Shown: positions 51,272 through 61,030, numbered from the stretch's first letter. The stretch: DNA of 64,000 nt from Candidatus Poribacteria bacterium (GCA_028821605.1 JAPPFM010000035.1:1-64000); one strand, 5' to 3'. Notes: generated by a model not told the origin, from the letters alone. Translations and numbers: made by a program.

Positions 51272-53056
51272 ATGGGTATCAAAAGAGGAAATTCCAAGGA
51301 TTCCTTTAAGGAGCAAGAGACATACGACGCTGTCTCGTATGAGCAGCAGATTCGTACACTCCAAGGGACCATTGACATGCTGGAAGGTGAATTGGAAGGC
51401 ATGCGGCAGCAACAGGGTGCTGTATATGTCAAGGACCTTGAAACCCGGCTCTATGAAATGCAACGTGAGTTGATGACGACACACCGACGCAACAAGAAAC
51501 TCACCAGCACCTTGCAGGAAGCGAAAGAGAAACTACAGATCCTCAAGGAAAAGGTTGACCAGCTCAGCGCACCGCCCAATAATTACGGAGTCTTCCTCGC
51601 CTCGAACGAAGATGGCACCGTTGACATTGATGTTAGTGGTAGGAAATGGCGCGTCAATCTTGATCCAACACTCAAAGAAAAAAATATAGAGGTTGGGCAA
51701 GAGGTTATTGTCAATAGCGGCATGAACGTCGTTGATATTAAAGCACCTGAGCGGCATGGAGACGTTGTCAAAATCAAAGAACGTATTGCCGATGAACTTG
51801 CCATTATAAGTCTCCGCACTGATGAAGAGCGTGTTGTTAGGATAGCTGAACCCCTCCAAGAGGAAACGCTGAAGACCGGAGATAACGTCCTTCTCAATCA
51901 TGCAACCAGCATGCTCATGGAAAAACTCCCGAAACGGGAGGTCGAAGATCTGTTACTTGAAGAGGTGCCAGATATCGGTTATGCTGACATTGGTGGACTT
52001 GATACACAGATAGAAGCGATTCGCGATGCCGTTGAACTGCCATACCTTTACCCGAACGAATATAAGGAATTTAACCTCTCACCCCCCAAAGGCGTTCTCC
52101 TCTATGGTCCTCCCGGTTGCGGTAAAACCTTAATAGCCCGAGCTGTCGCCAGCAGTATTGCTGAGCGAGTCCGTAAAGAGACCGGTAGAGATGAGGTGCG
52201 TGGGTATTTCATTAATATCAAGGGACCGGAACTTCTAAATAAATACGTTGGTGAAACTGAGCGTAAAATCCGTGAAGTTTTCCAGAAGGCGCGCGATAAA
52301 TCGAGAGAAGGATTTCCGGTTATCATCTTCTTCGATGAAATGGATTCCCTCTTCCGCTCCAGAGGCATGGGAATCTCATCGGATATGGAATCAACGCTTG
52401 TCCCGCAGTTCCTCTCCGAGATTGATGGGGTGGAGAACCTTCGAGATGTTATCGTCATTGGTGCAAGTAACCGACAAGATCTCCTTGACCCTGCTGTTTT
52501 AAGACCCGGCAGACTCGATGTCAAGATTAAAATTGACCGTCCCAACTTAGACGGTGCTAAGGATATCTTCTCTATATATCTGACACCGGATCTCCCCTTC
52601 GCTGAAACCGCTTGTCAGCAGTTTAATGGGGATACTGAGGCTATTGCCAAGCATTTCATTGATGAGGCTGTAAACGAGATGTACGCAACCACTGACGAAA
52701 ATCGGTTTATTGAAGTCACTTACGCCCGCGGCGAACGGGAAACCCTCTTCTTCAAAGATTTTGTCAGTGGTGCCATGATTGAAAACATCGTTTCACGTGC
52801 GAAGAAAGCAGCGATCAAACGTTTTATTTCTTCTGATGGCATACACAAAGGGATGAGTCTTGACGATCTTAAAGCTGCCATCCGGGAAGAATACCATGAA
52901 AATGAGGACCTCCCGAACACCACAAATCCTGATGATTGGGCAAAAATCTCAGGCAGGAAAGGCGAAAAGATTGTCAATATTCGTGCCTTGATTAACGAAC
53001 CCGCACAAGAAAAGACACAGAATGTCCGAGTAACTCGGGGCGGTACATTTCTCTAA
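51272..53056 (+). CDS. mpa: Proteasome-associated AAA ATPase (Mpa/ARC)
   Basis: A 594-residue unfoldase that should recognise Pup-tagged substrates and feed them to the 20S core. Domain order: N-terminal coiled coil (about 15-95), double OB domain (FLASNEDGTVDIDVSGRKW onward), AAA domain with Walker A GPPGCGKT and Walker B VIIFFDEMDS, and ARC-type C-terminal helices. The C-terminus is GGTFL; actinobacterial Mpa ends in a penultimate Tyr (QYL) that docks into the core, so here Phe takes that place. The ATG at 51272 is chosen over longer frames because it begins just before the coiled coil and fits the promoter. Confidence 0.95.
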   Translation: MGIKRGNSKDSFKEQETYDAVSYEQQIRTLQGTIDMLEGELEGMRQQQGAVYVKDLETRLYEMQRELMTTHRRNKKLTSTLQEAKEKLQILKEKVDQLSAPPNNYGVFLASNEDGTVDIDVSGRKWRVNLDPTLKEKNIEVGQEVIVNSGMNVVDIKAPERHGDVVKIKERIADELAIISLRTDEERVVRIAEPLQEETLKTGDNVLLNHATSMLMEKLPKREVEDLLLEEVPDIGYADIGGLDTQIEAIRDAVELPYLYPNEYKEFNLSPPKGVLLYGPPGCGKTLIARAVASSIAERVRKETGRDEVRGYFINIKGPELLNKYVGETERKIREVFQKARDKSREGFPVIIFFDEMDSLFRSRGMGISSDMESTLVPQFLSEIDGVENLRDVIVIGASNRQDLLDPAVLRPGRLDVKIKIDRPNLDGAKDIFSIYLTPDLPFAETACQQFNGDTEAIAKHFIDEAVNEMYATTDENRFIEVTYARGERETLFFKDFVSGAMIENIVSRAKKAAIKRFISSDGIHKGMSLDDLKAAIREEYHENEDLPNTTNPDDWAKISGRKGEKIVNIRALINEPAQEKTQNVRVTRGGTFL

Positions 53057-53215
53057 TAGTTATCAGTCATCAGTACGGTTTTTCTACGAAAAACCTTTCA
53101 GTTGTTAGTCCAGAGGTTCTTTTGTAACAATTCACCCCAGTTTGAAGTACTTTAGATTTGCGAGGATTGTTCCAGTACCCTCTTTAACCGATAACTGACA
53201 ACTGATAACGAATAA
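53057..53215. repeat. TGACAACTGA-type repeat between mpa and dop
   Basis: About 160 bases. The left end has GTTATCAGTCATCAGT, then the hairpin ACGGTTTTTCTACGAAAAACC. The middle has CTTTTGTAACAATTC and CCCCAGTTTGAAGT. The right end is CTCTTTAACCGATAACTGAC followed by AACTGATAAC. The middle module also occurs at 62160-62190 and the hairpin at 7320-7339. No ribosome binding site is left before the dop ATG. Confidence 0.7.
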
Positions 53216-53219
53216 AAAC

Positions 53220-54734
53220 ATGGAAATACCAATAATAATGGGAACAGAGACTGAGTATGGCATCTCAGTCAAAAATGCACGTGAGCAAGATCCGGTTGCT
53301 GCTTCTACCTTGGTGGTTAATGCCTATAAAACTTCTCGGGAGGATGCGCCAAGTGCGACTTCTTCCGTCACGTGGGATTACGACCAAGAGAGTCCATTGG
53401 TAGACGCTCGCGGGTTTCTTGCGGAGGCGGAGCCGACCATTACTGAGGCAGATACGAATAGTGCCGTTAACGATATCTTGATAAACGGGGGGCGTTACTA
53501 CGTAGATCACGCACACCCTGAATATTGTACGCCAGAATGTGCGAACGCACGCGATCTGCTCCTATACGAAAAAGCAGGTGAATTAATATTAGAAGTCAGT
53601 AGGATCACAGCGGAACGTCTTTTGCTTGACAACCAAGAAATTATCATCTATAAAAATAATACCGATTACAAGGGGCATAGTTACGGTTCTCATGAAAACT
53701 ACCTCATGTCGCGCAAAGTACCGTTTGATACAATCGTTGATGGGTTGATACCCTTCCTCGTTACGCGTATTGTTATCACGGGGAGCGGCAAAGTCGGCGC
53801 AGAGAACGGGAGCGACGAAGCGGATTATCAAATCTCCCAGCGTGCCGATTTCTTTGAAAAAGAGGTAGGACTCAGCACTATGGTAAATCGTCCGCTGATT
53901 AATACGCGCGATGAACCGCATGCTGATGATAAACTCTATCGGCGTTTGCATGTCATCGTTGGCGATTCTAATATGTCTGAGTTAAGCATCTATCTCAAAG
54001 CCGGTATTACCTCTATTGTGCTACAGTTGATTGAGAAAGGTGTTATTGGCAAAAAATTCAATTTAAAGGATCCGGTCGCTGCGATAAAACATATCTCGCG
54101 AGATCTCTCGTGCCGAGAACAGATAGAACTTGCGGATGGGCAGGAATGGACACCAATAGAGGTGCAGCGGGCGTATCTCAAACTCGCGCAGAAACATCTT
54201 GCACCCGAAGAACGGACTCCCGTCGTTGAGGATGTTCTTGAAAAATGGCAATACGTCCTTGATAACTTAGAAATTGACCCCATGCGGTTGAGCCAGCACC
54301 TCGACTGGGTTATCAAGAAGAAGTTGATAGATGCATATCGGAAACGACACGGATACAAGTGGGATGACTCGCATGTGCAGATGCTTGATCTGCAGTACCA
54401 TGATATACGACCAGACAAAGGACTTTATATTAGGTTGCTGAAAAACGGACACGTTAAATGCTTACTTGACCGTGAAGAAATTGTGCATGCAATGCACTAT
54501 CCACCTGTGGACACCCGTGCATATTTTCGCGGTACCTGTTTACGAAAATTTCCAAAGCACATTTATAGTGCCAGTTGGAACTCAATGATTTTTATCGGTA
54601 AATCGGGCGGGCTTGACAGAATTATGATGGATCGCCCTCACTTCGGTACACAAAAGATCGTAGGTGAGTTACTGAACAACTGCACAGCAGAAGAACTCGT
54701 TAAGGAGATCCAAGGCAACGCTTCAAAATCGTAG
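53220..54734 (+). CDS. dop: Pup deamidase/depupylase
   Basis: A 504-residue member of the Dop/PafA family (glutamine-synthetase-like fold). It should convert the C-terminal Gln of Pup to Glu and remove Pup from substrates. Motifs: IMGTETEYGISV at the N-terminus with the ATP-metal Glu residues, GGRYYVDHAHPEYCTPEC with the catalytic Asp region, and NTRDEPHADDKLYRRLHVIV. The roughly 40-residue insertion after MGTETEYGI (PSATSSVTWDYDQESPLVDA) matches the Dop loop that PafA lacks, which separates the two paralogues in this locus. Length is normal for Dop. Confidence 0.94.
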   Translation: MEIPIIMGTETEYGISVKNAREQDPVAASTLVVNAYKTSREDAPSATSSVTWDYDQESPLVDARGFLAEAEPTITEADTNSAVNDILINGGRYYVDHAHPEYCTPECANARDLLLYEKAGELILEVSRITAERLLLDNQEIIIYKNNTDYKGHSYGSHENYLMSRKVPFDTIVDGLIPFLVTRIVITGSGKVGAENGSDEADYQISQRADFFEKEVGLSTMVNRPLINTRDEPHADDKLYRRLHVIVGDSNMSELSIYLKAGITSIVLQLIEKGVIGKKFNLKDPVAAIKHISRDLSCREQIELADGQEWTPIEVQRAYLKLAQKHLAPEERTPVVEDVLEKWQYVLDNLEIDPMRLSQHLDWVIKKKLIDAYRKRHGYKWDDSHVQMLDLQYHDIRPDKGLYIRLLKNGHVKCLLDREEIVHAMHYPPVDTRAYFRGTCLRKFPKHIYSASWNSMIFIGKSGGLDRIMMDRPHFGTQKIVGELLNNCTAEELVKEIQGNASKS

Positions 54735-54780
54735 TCAGCCATTCTTCTGACAACTGAAAACCGACAACCGATACCTATAA
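54735..54780. repeat. Short TGACAACTGA-type repeat between dop and pup
   Basis: CTTCTGACAACTGAAAACCGACAACCGATA, shown here in the plus orientation over about 54744-54774, is one arm of the dispersed family. It is followed by the AAGGAGAG ribosome binding site of pup. Confidence 0.6.
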
Positions 54781-54792
54781 AAGGAGAGAACA

Positions 54793-54990
54793 ATGTCGAC
54801 CGAAAAACAACAGGAACATCTCAAACGCGATGTCGATGAAACCGAAGAGATTCAACCTAATGTTGAATCCGGCGAAATGGACGAGGAATTCGTCGAAGAT
54901 TTAGACACACTCCTTGATGAAATTGATGAAATTTTGGAAGAGGATTCACAGGAATTCGTCGAAAACTATATTCAACGGGGAGGGCAGTAG
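54793..54990 (+). CDS. pup: Prokaryotic ubiquitin-like protein Pup
   Basis: A 65-residue, acidic, largely disordered protein that tags substrates for the proteasome. It ends YIQRGGQ, the family's GGQ terminus that Dop must deamidate before PafA can ligate it. The central EFVEDLDTLLDEIDEILEED is the helix expected to bind the Mpa coiled coil. AAGGAGAG lies six bases before the ATG. The stop is two bases from the prcB start, so translation is coupled. Length matches known Pups (about 64 residues). Confidence 0.96.
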   Translation: MSTEKQQEHLKRDVDETEEIQPNVESGEMDEEFVEDLDTLLDEIDEILEEDSQEFVENYIQRGGQ

Positions 54991-54992
54991 GA

Positions 54993-55787
54993 GTGCTTGA
55001 ACTTGATGATTACGGCACCTCCGACTTCTTCCAAATCCTCAAGCGTCGCCATCCTGAATTATTGGCGACGCTCAATTCATCTGATTCCGTCTCGAATGCC
55101 CATCCAACAGAGTCTACGTTCCGTCCTTATGAAGGCACAACCGTTTTAGCAGTGGTCTACGATGGCGGGGTCATCATGGCTGGTGACCGACAAGCGACAG
55201 AAGGCTATCAAGTCGGCGAGCGGCGAATCCAAAAGGTCTACCCTGTTGATCGGCACTCGGCGATCGCTGTCGCAGGTGCTGCCGGTCCCTGTATTGAGAT
55301 GGCAAAACTCTTTCAGGTTGAGGTCGAATTTTACGAAAAGACCGAAGGGGTTAGCCTCAGCCTTGAAGGACAGGCGAATTTCCTCTCACACTTGGTGCGC
55401 TCCAACCTTGGGCTTGCCATGCAGGGCTTAATTGTCTTGCCTCTCTTTGCCGGTTATGACTTAAAACGACAGCGTGGTAGAATTTTCAAGTATGATGCTG
55501 TTGGGGGTCGTTATGAGGAAGATGACTATTACGCGATCGGTTCCGGCGGTAAAGATGCCCGCACAACCCTAAAAAAACGACACACACCAGGGATCACCCG
55601 TCAGGATGCCCTGGAGATTGTGGCAGAGGCTCTCTGGGATGCCGCTGATGAAGATATCGCGACGGGCGGTCCTGATCTCATCCGAAAAATCTTTCCAACG
55701 CTTTACACTATCACTGAAGAAGGAGTCGCCGAGATTCCTCAGGCGACTGTTGAGGTGTTATATCGCGATCTTATATCGCGCCTATAG
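54993..55787 (+). CDS. prcB: Proteasome beta subunit
   Basis: A 264-residue subunit that carries the peptidase active site. A 48-residue propeptide precedes the Gly-Thr cleavage site in PYEGTTVLAVVYDGG, making Thr49 the nucleophile after self-processing. GVIMAGDRQATEGY holds the supporting Asp, and the catalytic Lys region follows (RRIQKVYPV). The start is GTG, two bases after the pup stop. It should form the inner two rings of the core with PrcA outside. Confidence 0.95.
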   Translation: MLELDDYGTSDFFQILKRRHPELLATLNSSDSVSNAHPTESTFRPYEGTTVLAVVYDGGVIMAGDRQATEGYQVGERRIQKVYPVDRHSAIAVAGAAGPCIEMAKLFQVEVEFYEKTEGVSLSLEGQANFLSHLVRSNLGLAMQGLIVLPLFAGYDLKRQRGRIFKYDAVGGRYEEDDYYAIGSGGKDARTTLKKRHTPGITRQDALEIVAEALWDAADEDIATGGPDLIRKIFPTLYTITEEGVAEIPQATVEVLYRDLISRL

Positions 55788-55794
55788 AGGAATG

Positions 55795-55906
55795 GTTTTC
55801 AGTCTTTGGTTGTCAGGGAGACCGACACAGAGTTTTCAGGGACTGGTTGTCAATAGACACGTGTTTTTCTTTCTGAAGACCGAGAACTGATAACCGAGAA
55901 CTAAAA
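55795..55906. repeat. TGACAACTGA-type repeat between prcB and prcA
   Basis: GGTTTTCAGTCTTTGGTTGTCAG at the left and AGACCGAGAACTGATAACCG at the right face each other as inverted arms with degenerate sequence between. It separates two genes that are normally adjacent or overlapping. No ribosome binding site is visible between the repeat and the prcA ATG. Confidence 0.6.
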
Positions 55907-55913
55907 TACAGAT

Positions 55914-56633
55914 ATGTCCACACCCTATTATGTTTCACCGGAACAAATTCGTCAGGATAAAGAGGATTTCGTCCGTCGCGGCATCACGCAGGCGAAAGAG
56001 GTCGTCGTCTTGGAGTATCGAGATGGACTACTGATGGTCGCCGAGAATCCGCGTAAAACTACCTTTAAGGTTTCCGAAATTTACGATAGGATTGCCCTCG
56101 CAGCGGCGGGCAGAATTGCGGAATATGAGGCACTACGCGTCGCTGGTATTCGTGAATCCGAGATTAAAGGCTTTCGCTACTACCGCGAAGATGTCACAGC
56201 AAAGTGGCTGACAAATCTCTATTCGCAACATATGGGGGCAGTCGCGCAAGCATGGGATGCTAAACCACTGGAGATTGAACTCCTTGTGTGCGAGGTAGGA
56301 ACAACTAATGCTTCAACGAGTTCAGGATTACAGAGAAATCAAATTTATCACCTTGCATTTGATGGCATCTATTCGGAAGAGGAGAAATACGCTGTTATCG
56401 GTGGGCGTGCCACAACGATAACAGAAATTCTCGAACGAAATTATTCAGATGGCTTGGAAATGTCAGCAGCACTTCAGCTTATAACAGAAACTTTCCAAAC
56501 CGTCGAAGCGGATGCAGAAGATGATTATGAAATCACGCCGGAGACAATAGAAGTGGCGTGTCTCGAACAAAGTCCCGCACGGCGAAAATTTCGACGGCTT
56601 TCGACTGACGAAGTTACAACCTTGTTGTCCTAA
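55914..56633 (+). CDS. prcA: Proteasome alpha subunit
   Basis: A 239-residue subunit of the outer core rings that gate substrate entry. Alpha-type N-terminus MSTPYYVSPEQIRQDKEDFV, then GITQAKEVVVLEYRDGLLMV, and RKTTFKVSEIYDRIALAAAG. It lacks a propeptide and a catalytic Thr, as expected. No clear ribosome binding site precedes the ATG (GAACTAAAATACAGAT), so its initiation may be weak or depend on readthrough from prcB. Genes dop, pup, prcB, prcA and pafA are in the usual bacterial order. Confidence 0.94.
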   Translation: MSTPYYVSPEQIRQDKEDFVRRGITQAKEVVVLEYRDGLLMVAENPRKTTFKVSEIYDRIALAAAGRIAEYEALRVAGIRESEIKGFRYYREDVTAKWLTNLYSQHMGAVAQAWDAKPLEIELLVCEVGTTNASTSSGLQRNQIYHLAFDGIYSEEEKYAVIGGRATTITEILERNYSDGLEMSAALQLITETFQTVEADAEDDYEITPETIEVACLEQSPARRKFRRLSTDEVTTLLS

Positions 56634-56701
56634 TCTCTTAATTATACTTGGTAGTTAGGGACAAACTTTCAACAGAAGAAATGTTTGTGAAGAGGTAGCC
56701 G

Positions 56702-58060
56702 ATGAAGCGCAGAATTTATGGGCTAGAAACTGAATTTGGAATTATTTGGACACCAGATGTCCCGCGTCGAAAGACACTCACTGTTCAGAATGTTGTGATG
56801 TACCTCTTTCGTGAAATTGTTGCGGGGAGAATGTACCCTGATGTCTTCCTTGAGAACGGTGCAAGGTTTTATCAAGATATCGGATGCCATCCGGAGTACG
56901 CAACTCCAGAATGTGATGATGTCACTGAACTTGTTGCCCACGATAAAGCAGGTGAACGCATTATTACGCGCCTCGCCAGTACTGCGGAACGACGCATGCG
57001 TAATGATGGGTTCTATGGAAAGATTTCTATCTTTAAAAATAACTTGGATACTCCCGGAAATACTTATGGCTGCCACGAGAACTACCTCATGGAGCGACAT
57101 GTCGATTTCCGTCAGTTGGCAGGGCAGTTGATCCCCTTTTTTGTCACTCGCCAAGTCTTTGCAGGCGCAGGAAAAATTAAGCCGAGTCATCGCGGGTATT
57201 ATGCCATCTCGCAACGTGCTGAGCATATTCGAGAGGAAATTTCTATCGGCACGACGACAGCACGTGGGATTATCAACACACGCGATGAACCGCATGCTGA
57301 CCGTGAAAAGTACAGACGTTTGCATGTTATCGTCGGAGATTCCAATATGTCCGAATTTTCGACTTTTTTGAAGGTGGGTACAACCGGTATTATCCTCCGT
57401 ATGATTGAAGACAACTTCATTCAGCAACGGTTCGCACTCCGCGATCCGGTCAAAGCAATCCAAGCGATCTCTGATGATACCACCTGTACACACCAGATTG
57501 AACTCCAGAATGGAAAGCGACTCTCCGCTGTCGAGCTGCAGTGGCAGTACTTAGAGTGTGCCAAGCGGTATCTTGAACAGGCTGAATCCGATTCAACAAC
57601 AAACCAAGTGATGGCGCGTTGGGAATACGTCCTTACATGCTTGGAAAGCGATCCGATGCAATTGGACCGGGAGTTAGACTGGGTCATTAAGTGGAAATGG
57701 CTACAAACTTACCTTACGAAACGTGGGTTTGAGTGGGATGCCCCGCAGGTGAAACACCTCGATTTAAAGTACCACAATGTACGTCAGGAGGAAAGTCTCT
57801 ACTACACTCTTGAAAACCGAGCGGAGATCGAGCGGATTGTCAGGGATGAGCAGATTCGGCACGCTGAACAATTCCCACCTGAACGTACACGAGCCAAGTT
57901 CCGAGGTAAGTTTATCAAGAAAGTCAACGAAGGAAAGGTTTTGTGCGGTGTTAACTGGAGTTACATCCAACTTTATGAACCGTACCAAATCCTTTACCTC
58001 TCCACAGATCCATTTAAACCTGAGTTTGACGAAGCAAGTCGAACAATTTATTCAATTTAA
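56702..58060 (+). CDS. pafA: Pup--protein ligase
   Basis: A 452-residue ligase that joins deamidated Pup to substrate lysines with ATP. Motifs: RRIYGLETEFGIIW, ENGARFYQDIGCHPEYATPE with the catalytic Asp region, FKNNLDTPGNTYGCHENYLM, and NTRDEPHADREKYRRLHVIV. It lacks the Dop loop. Length equals that of characterised PafA proteins. GAAGAGG lies upstream of the ATG. Immediately after the stop lies the 15 bp hairpin at 58062-58117. Confidence 0.95.
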   Translation: MKRRIYGLETEFGIIWTPDVPRRKTLTVQNVVMYLFREIVAGRMYPDVFLENGARFYQDIGCHPEYATPECDDVTELVAHDKAGERIITRLASTAERRMRNDGFYGKISIFKNNLDTPGNTYGCHENYLMERHVDFRQLAGQLIPFFVTRQVFAGAGKIKPSHRGYYAISQRAEHIREEISIGTTTARGIINTRDEPHADREKYRRLHVIVGDSNMSEFSTFLKVGTTGIILRMIEDNFIQQRFALRDPVKAIQAISDDTTCTHQIELQNGKRLSAVELQWQYLECAKRYLEQAESDSTTNQVMARWEYVLTCLESDPMQLDRELDWVIKWKWLQTYLTKRGFEWDAPQVKHLDLKYHNVRQEESLYYTLENRAEIERIVRDEQIRHAEQFPPERTRAKFRGKFIKKVNEGKVLCGVNWSYIQLYEPYQILYLSTDPFKPEFDEASRTIYSI

Positions 58061-58061
58061 A

Positions 58062-58117
58062 TTTGACCAAGAACGCAGCTACCGATACTTTTGCTAAGGC
58101 GCGCGTTCTTGGTCAAA
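58062..58117. repeat. Hairpin with conserved loop, copy 1
   Basis: A perfect 15 bp stem, TTTGACCAAGAACGC (58062-58076) and its complement (58103-58117), encloses a 26-base loop. The loop core CTACCGATACTTTTGCTAAG is shared, with two substitutions over 22 bases, with the hairpin at 62237-62292, whose stem is unrelated. It begins one base after the pafA stop. No T-run follows, so it is not a typical terminator. Confidence 0.75.
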
Positions 58118-58205
58118 GTCAGCGGTCAGCAGTCGGCTATCGGTAAGAAGATATCTAGTTTAATCAAAAATCTCTTTAACTGACAACTGACAGCCGACAA
58201 CTAAT
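58118..58205. repeat. TGACAACTGA-type repeat between pafA and ppdK
   Basis: GTCAGCGGTCAGCAGTCGGC at the left and CTGACAACTGACAGCCGACA at the right are imperfect inverted arms. They directly follow the conserved-loop hairpin and end just before the AGGAGG of ppdK. Confidence 0.65.
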
Positions 58206-58220
58206 AATAGGAGGCTTTTG

Positions 58221-60854
58221 ATGCCACAACCAAAGTATGTTTACTTCTTTGGAGGCGGTGAGAGTGAAGGGGATGCCACAATGCGCACCCTGCTCGGTGG
58301 AAAAGGGGCGAATCTCGCAGAGATGAGCAATCTCGGCATACCTGTGCCACCCGGATTCACTATCTCCACTGAGGTTTGCAAATTATACTACGAAAATGAT
58401 AAACGATACCCCGTCGGACTTACCGAACAGATTGACGAGAATCTATCAAAATTAGAAGCCACACTCGGCGCAAAATTCGGTGATACCGAAAACCCACTCC
58501 TCCTTTCTGTCCGTTCTGGTGCCGCAGTCTCAATGCCGGGTATGATGGACACGATTCTCAACCTCGGCTTGAATGACAACGCGGTTAAGGGACTTATCGC
58601 TAGATCCGAAAATGAACGTTTCGCTTACGATTCATACCGCCGCTTCATCCAGATGTTCGGAAACGTTGTCCTCGGTGTCGATCACGACGAATTTGAGCAT
58701 TTACTCGAAGAAAAGAAAAAGTCAAAAGGCGTTACATTAGATACCGAATTAGAAGCCGACGATTTAGAGGCACTCGTCCATGAATTCAAAATTGCCGTCA
58801 AACAGCACACAGGAGATAGTTTCCCTGATAACCCACGTCAACAGTTAGACATGGCACGGGATGCTGTTTTTGAGTCTTCAGGCAACCCCCGTGCGATTAC
58901 CTACCGCCGCCTCAATGATATTTCTGAAGAACTTGGGCGCACCGCGGTTAACGTCCAAGCAATGGTATTCGGAAATATGGGCGGAACCTCCGGATCAGGA
59001 GTCGCCTTCACCCGTAACCCATCTACTGGCGCGAACCAATTTTACGGCGAATTTCTCATTAACGCCCAGGGCGAAGACGTGGTCGCTGGCATCCGCACGC
59101 CCCTTCCCGTCGCCGAATTGAGAAACATTTTGCCCGAGGCGTATAATGAATTGGTCAATATCGGCTTGAGACTTGAGAAACACTACACGGACATGCAAGA
59201 CGTGGAGTTTACTATTCAGGATAGCAAACTCTACATGCTCCAGACCCGTAACGGGAAACGCACCGGTCAGGCTGCTGTTCGCATTGCCGTTGAGATGGTC
59301 GAAGAAGGCTTGATTGATAAGCAGACTGCTTTGACGCGTGTCCCTGCCAATGACTTAGATCAGCTGTTGCATCCAAGTGTTGACCCAGAAGCTAACGTTG
59401 AGATTATCGCGCAAGGCTTGCCGGCCTCTCCAGGTGCAGCTGTTGGCAAAGTTGTCTTTACCGCACTTCACGCCGAAGAGCTCGCAGCCGCAGGAGAGAA
59501 GGTTATCCTCGTTCGTACTGAAACATCACCGGAAGATATCGGTGGCATGGATGCCGCAGAAGGTATCCTCACTGCACGTGGTGGTATGACAAGCCACGCC
59601 GCGGTTGTCGCACGAGGCATGGGAAAATCCTGTGTCGCAGGGTGTTCTGCTCTGTTTATCAATGAAGAAGCATTGGAATTTTACGCAGAGGGGAAACGCT
59701 ACACTGAAGGCGATTATATCACGCTTAACGGATCTACAGGTGATGTGCTTGATGGACAGGTAGCACTGATCCAACCCGAATTGAGTGGACAATTTGGAAC
59801 GCTCATGGAATGGTCAGATGAGGTCCGATCCTTAGGTGTTCGCACGAACGCGGATACACCCGAAGATGCAAAAAATGCCAGACAATTTGGTGCAGAAGGT
59901 ATCGGGCTTTGCCGTACTGAGCACATGTTCTTTGGCACAGGAATTGATGCCATCCGTGAGATGATTCTCGCCGATGACACAGCAGAGCGAGAAGCAGCGT
60001 TGGTGAAACTGTTACCACATCAGCGTTCAGACTTCATCGGCATCTTTGAGGCGATGGCAGGCTATCCAGTTACCATCCGCACCCTTGATCCACCGCTCCA
60101 TGAGTTCTTACCGAAAAATGAATCTGAGATCCTTGAGCTTGCAGAGCGAATCGGTATTGAACCGCAAAAACTTCGTGAGCGCGTTGAAGAATTGCATGAA
60201 TTCAACCCGATGCTTGGGCATCGTGGATGTAGACTCGGTATTGTCTATCCAGAGATAACCGAAATGCAAGCGCGGGCAATCTTTGAAGCCGCTGTTGATG
60301 TCTCAAAACGTGGCATCGCAGTTTTGCCGGAGATTATGATTCCGCTCGTTGGGCATATCAACGAATTATCTTTGCAACGTAAGGTTGTTGTTGACACTGC
60401 GGAAGCCGTTTTTGCAGAGAGCAGGACTCGGGTTGAATACCTCATCGGTACAATGATTGAGCTACCCCGTGCCGCACTTACTGCTGACAGAATCGCTGCC
60501 GAAGCCGAGTTTTTCTCCTACGGCACCAACGATCTCACCCAGACAACATTCGGGATGAGCCGTGATGATGCGGTGAAATTCCTTGATGATTACGTCAGAA
60601 ACGGCGTGCTTGAATACGATCCGTTCCAAGTTCTTGACCAAGATGGTGTCGGCAGTCTCTTGCAAATCGGGGCTGAGAAAGGGCGGGCGACACGTCCCGA
60701 TCTGAAAGTAGGTATCTGTGGTGAACATGGTGGCGAACCGAGTTCCGTGAAGTTCTGCTACGGATTAGGGTTTGATTATGTATCCTGTTCCCCGTTCCGT
60801 GTACCGATTGCTCGTCTCGCCGCAGCACAGGCTGTGATTGAAGACGAAGTTTAG
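58221..60854 (+). CDS. ppdK: Pyruvate, phosphate dikinase
   Basis: An 877-residue enzyme that interconverts pyruvate, ATP and phosphate with phosphoenolpyruvate, AMP and pyrophosphate. Domain order is normal: N-terminal nucleotide domain ([20 protein letters not shown]), swivelling phosphohistidine domain with [18 protein letters not shown], and C-terminal pyruvate domain ending with [13 protein letters not shown], whose Cys is the catalytic acid. The ATG at 58221 is preferred to the TTG before it, since AGGAGG sits six bases upstream. It may serve gluconeogenesis or glycolysis. It is separated from pafA by 160 bases of repeats and is probably a separate transcript. Confidence 0.96.
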   Translation: MPQPKYVYFFGGGESEGDATMRTLLGGKGANLAEMSNLGIPVPPGFTISTEVCKLYYENDKRYPVGLTEQIDENLSKLEATLGAKFGDTENPLLLSVRSGAAVSMPGMMDTILNLGLNDNAVKGLIARSENERFAYDSYRRFIQMFGNVVLGVDHDEFEHLLEEKKKSKGVTLDTELEADDLEALVHEFKIAVKQHTGDSFPDNPRQQLDMARDAVFESSGNPRAITYRRLNDISEELGRTAVNVQAMVFGNMGGTSGSGVAFTRNPSTGANQFYGEFLINAQGEDVVAGIRTPLPVAELRNILPEAYNELVNIGLRLEKHYTDMQDVEFTIQDSKLYMLQTRNGKRTGQAAVRIAVEMVEEGLIDKQTALTRVPANDLDQLLHPSVDPEANVEIIAQGLPASPGAAVGKVVFTALHAEELAAAGEKVILVRTETSPEDIGGMDAAEGILTARGGMTSHAAVVARGMGKSCVAGCSALFINEEALEFYAEGKRYTEGDYITLNGSTGDVLDGQVALIQPELSGQFGTLMEWSDEVRSLGVRTNADTPEDAKNARQFGAEGIGLCRTEHMFFGTGIDAIREMILADDTAEREAALVKLLPHQRSDFIGIFEAMAGYPVTIRTLDPPLHEFLPKNESEILELAERIGIEPQKLRERVEELHEFNPMLGHRGCRLGIVYPEITEMQARAIFEAAVDVSKRGIAVLPEIMIPLVGHINELSLQRKVVVDTAEAVFAESRTRVEYLIGTMIELPRAALTADRIAAEAEFFSYGTNDLTQTTFGMSRDDAVKFLDDYVRNGVLEYDPFQVLDQDGVGSLLQIGAEKGRATRPDLKVGICGEHGGEPSSVKFCYGLGFDYVSCSPFRVPIARLAAAQAVIEDEV

Positions 60855-60880
60855 TCTGGATTTACTCAAATCCGTTTGCT

Positions 60881-60902
60881 GGCGAGGTTTCCTAACCTCG
60901 CC
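60881..60902. terminator. Strong hairpin after ppdK (GGCGAGG family)
   Basis: A perfect 9 bp stem GGCGAGGTT/AACCTCGCC with a 4-base loop lies 27 bases after the ppdK stop. There is no T-run, so it is either a weak terminator or a copy of the dispersed hairpin seen at 2015 and 50236. A degenerate ACCCGGTAAGGGCGGTT just downstream (60918-60935) resembles the palindromes at 24410-24422. Confidence 0.5.
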
Positions 60903-61030
60903 ACTATGATCCAAGACCCGGTAAGGGCGGTTCCTAACTGCACTGAGACTTGAGAGAATCGTTCCGATACTAATTTTTTAACCTTCACACACGTTCAACG
61001 ACCCTCCTAAATGTATCGCGAGGTGAAAAC

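Noticed and set aside
56723-57493. Minus-strand open frame of 256 codons inside pafA
   Set aside because: It is antisense to invariant PafA motifs. A similar shadow exists in dop (53589-53951), as expected from shared codons.
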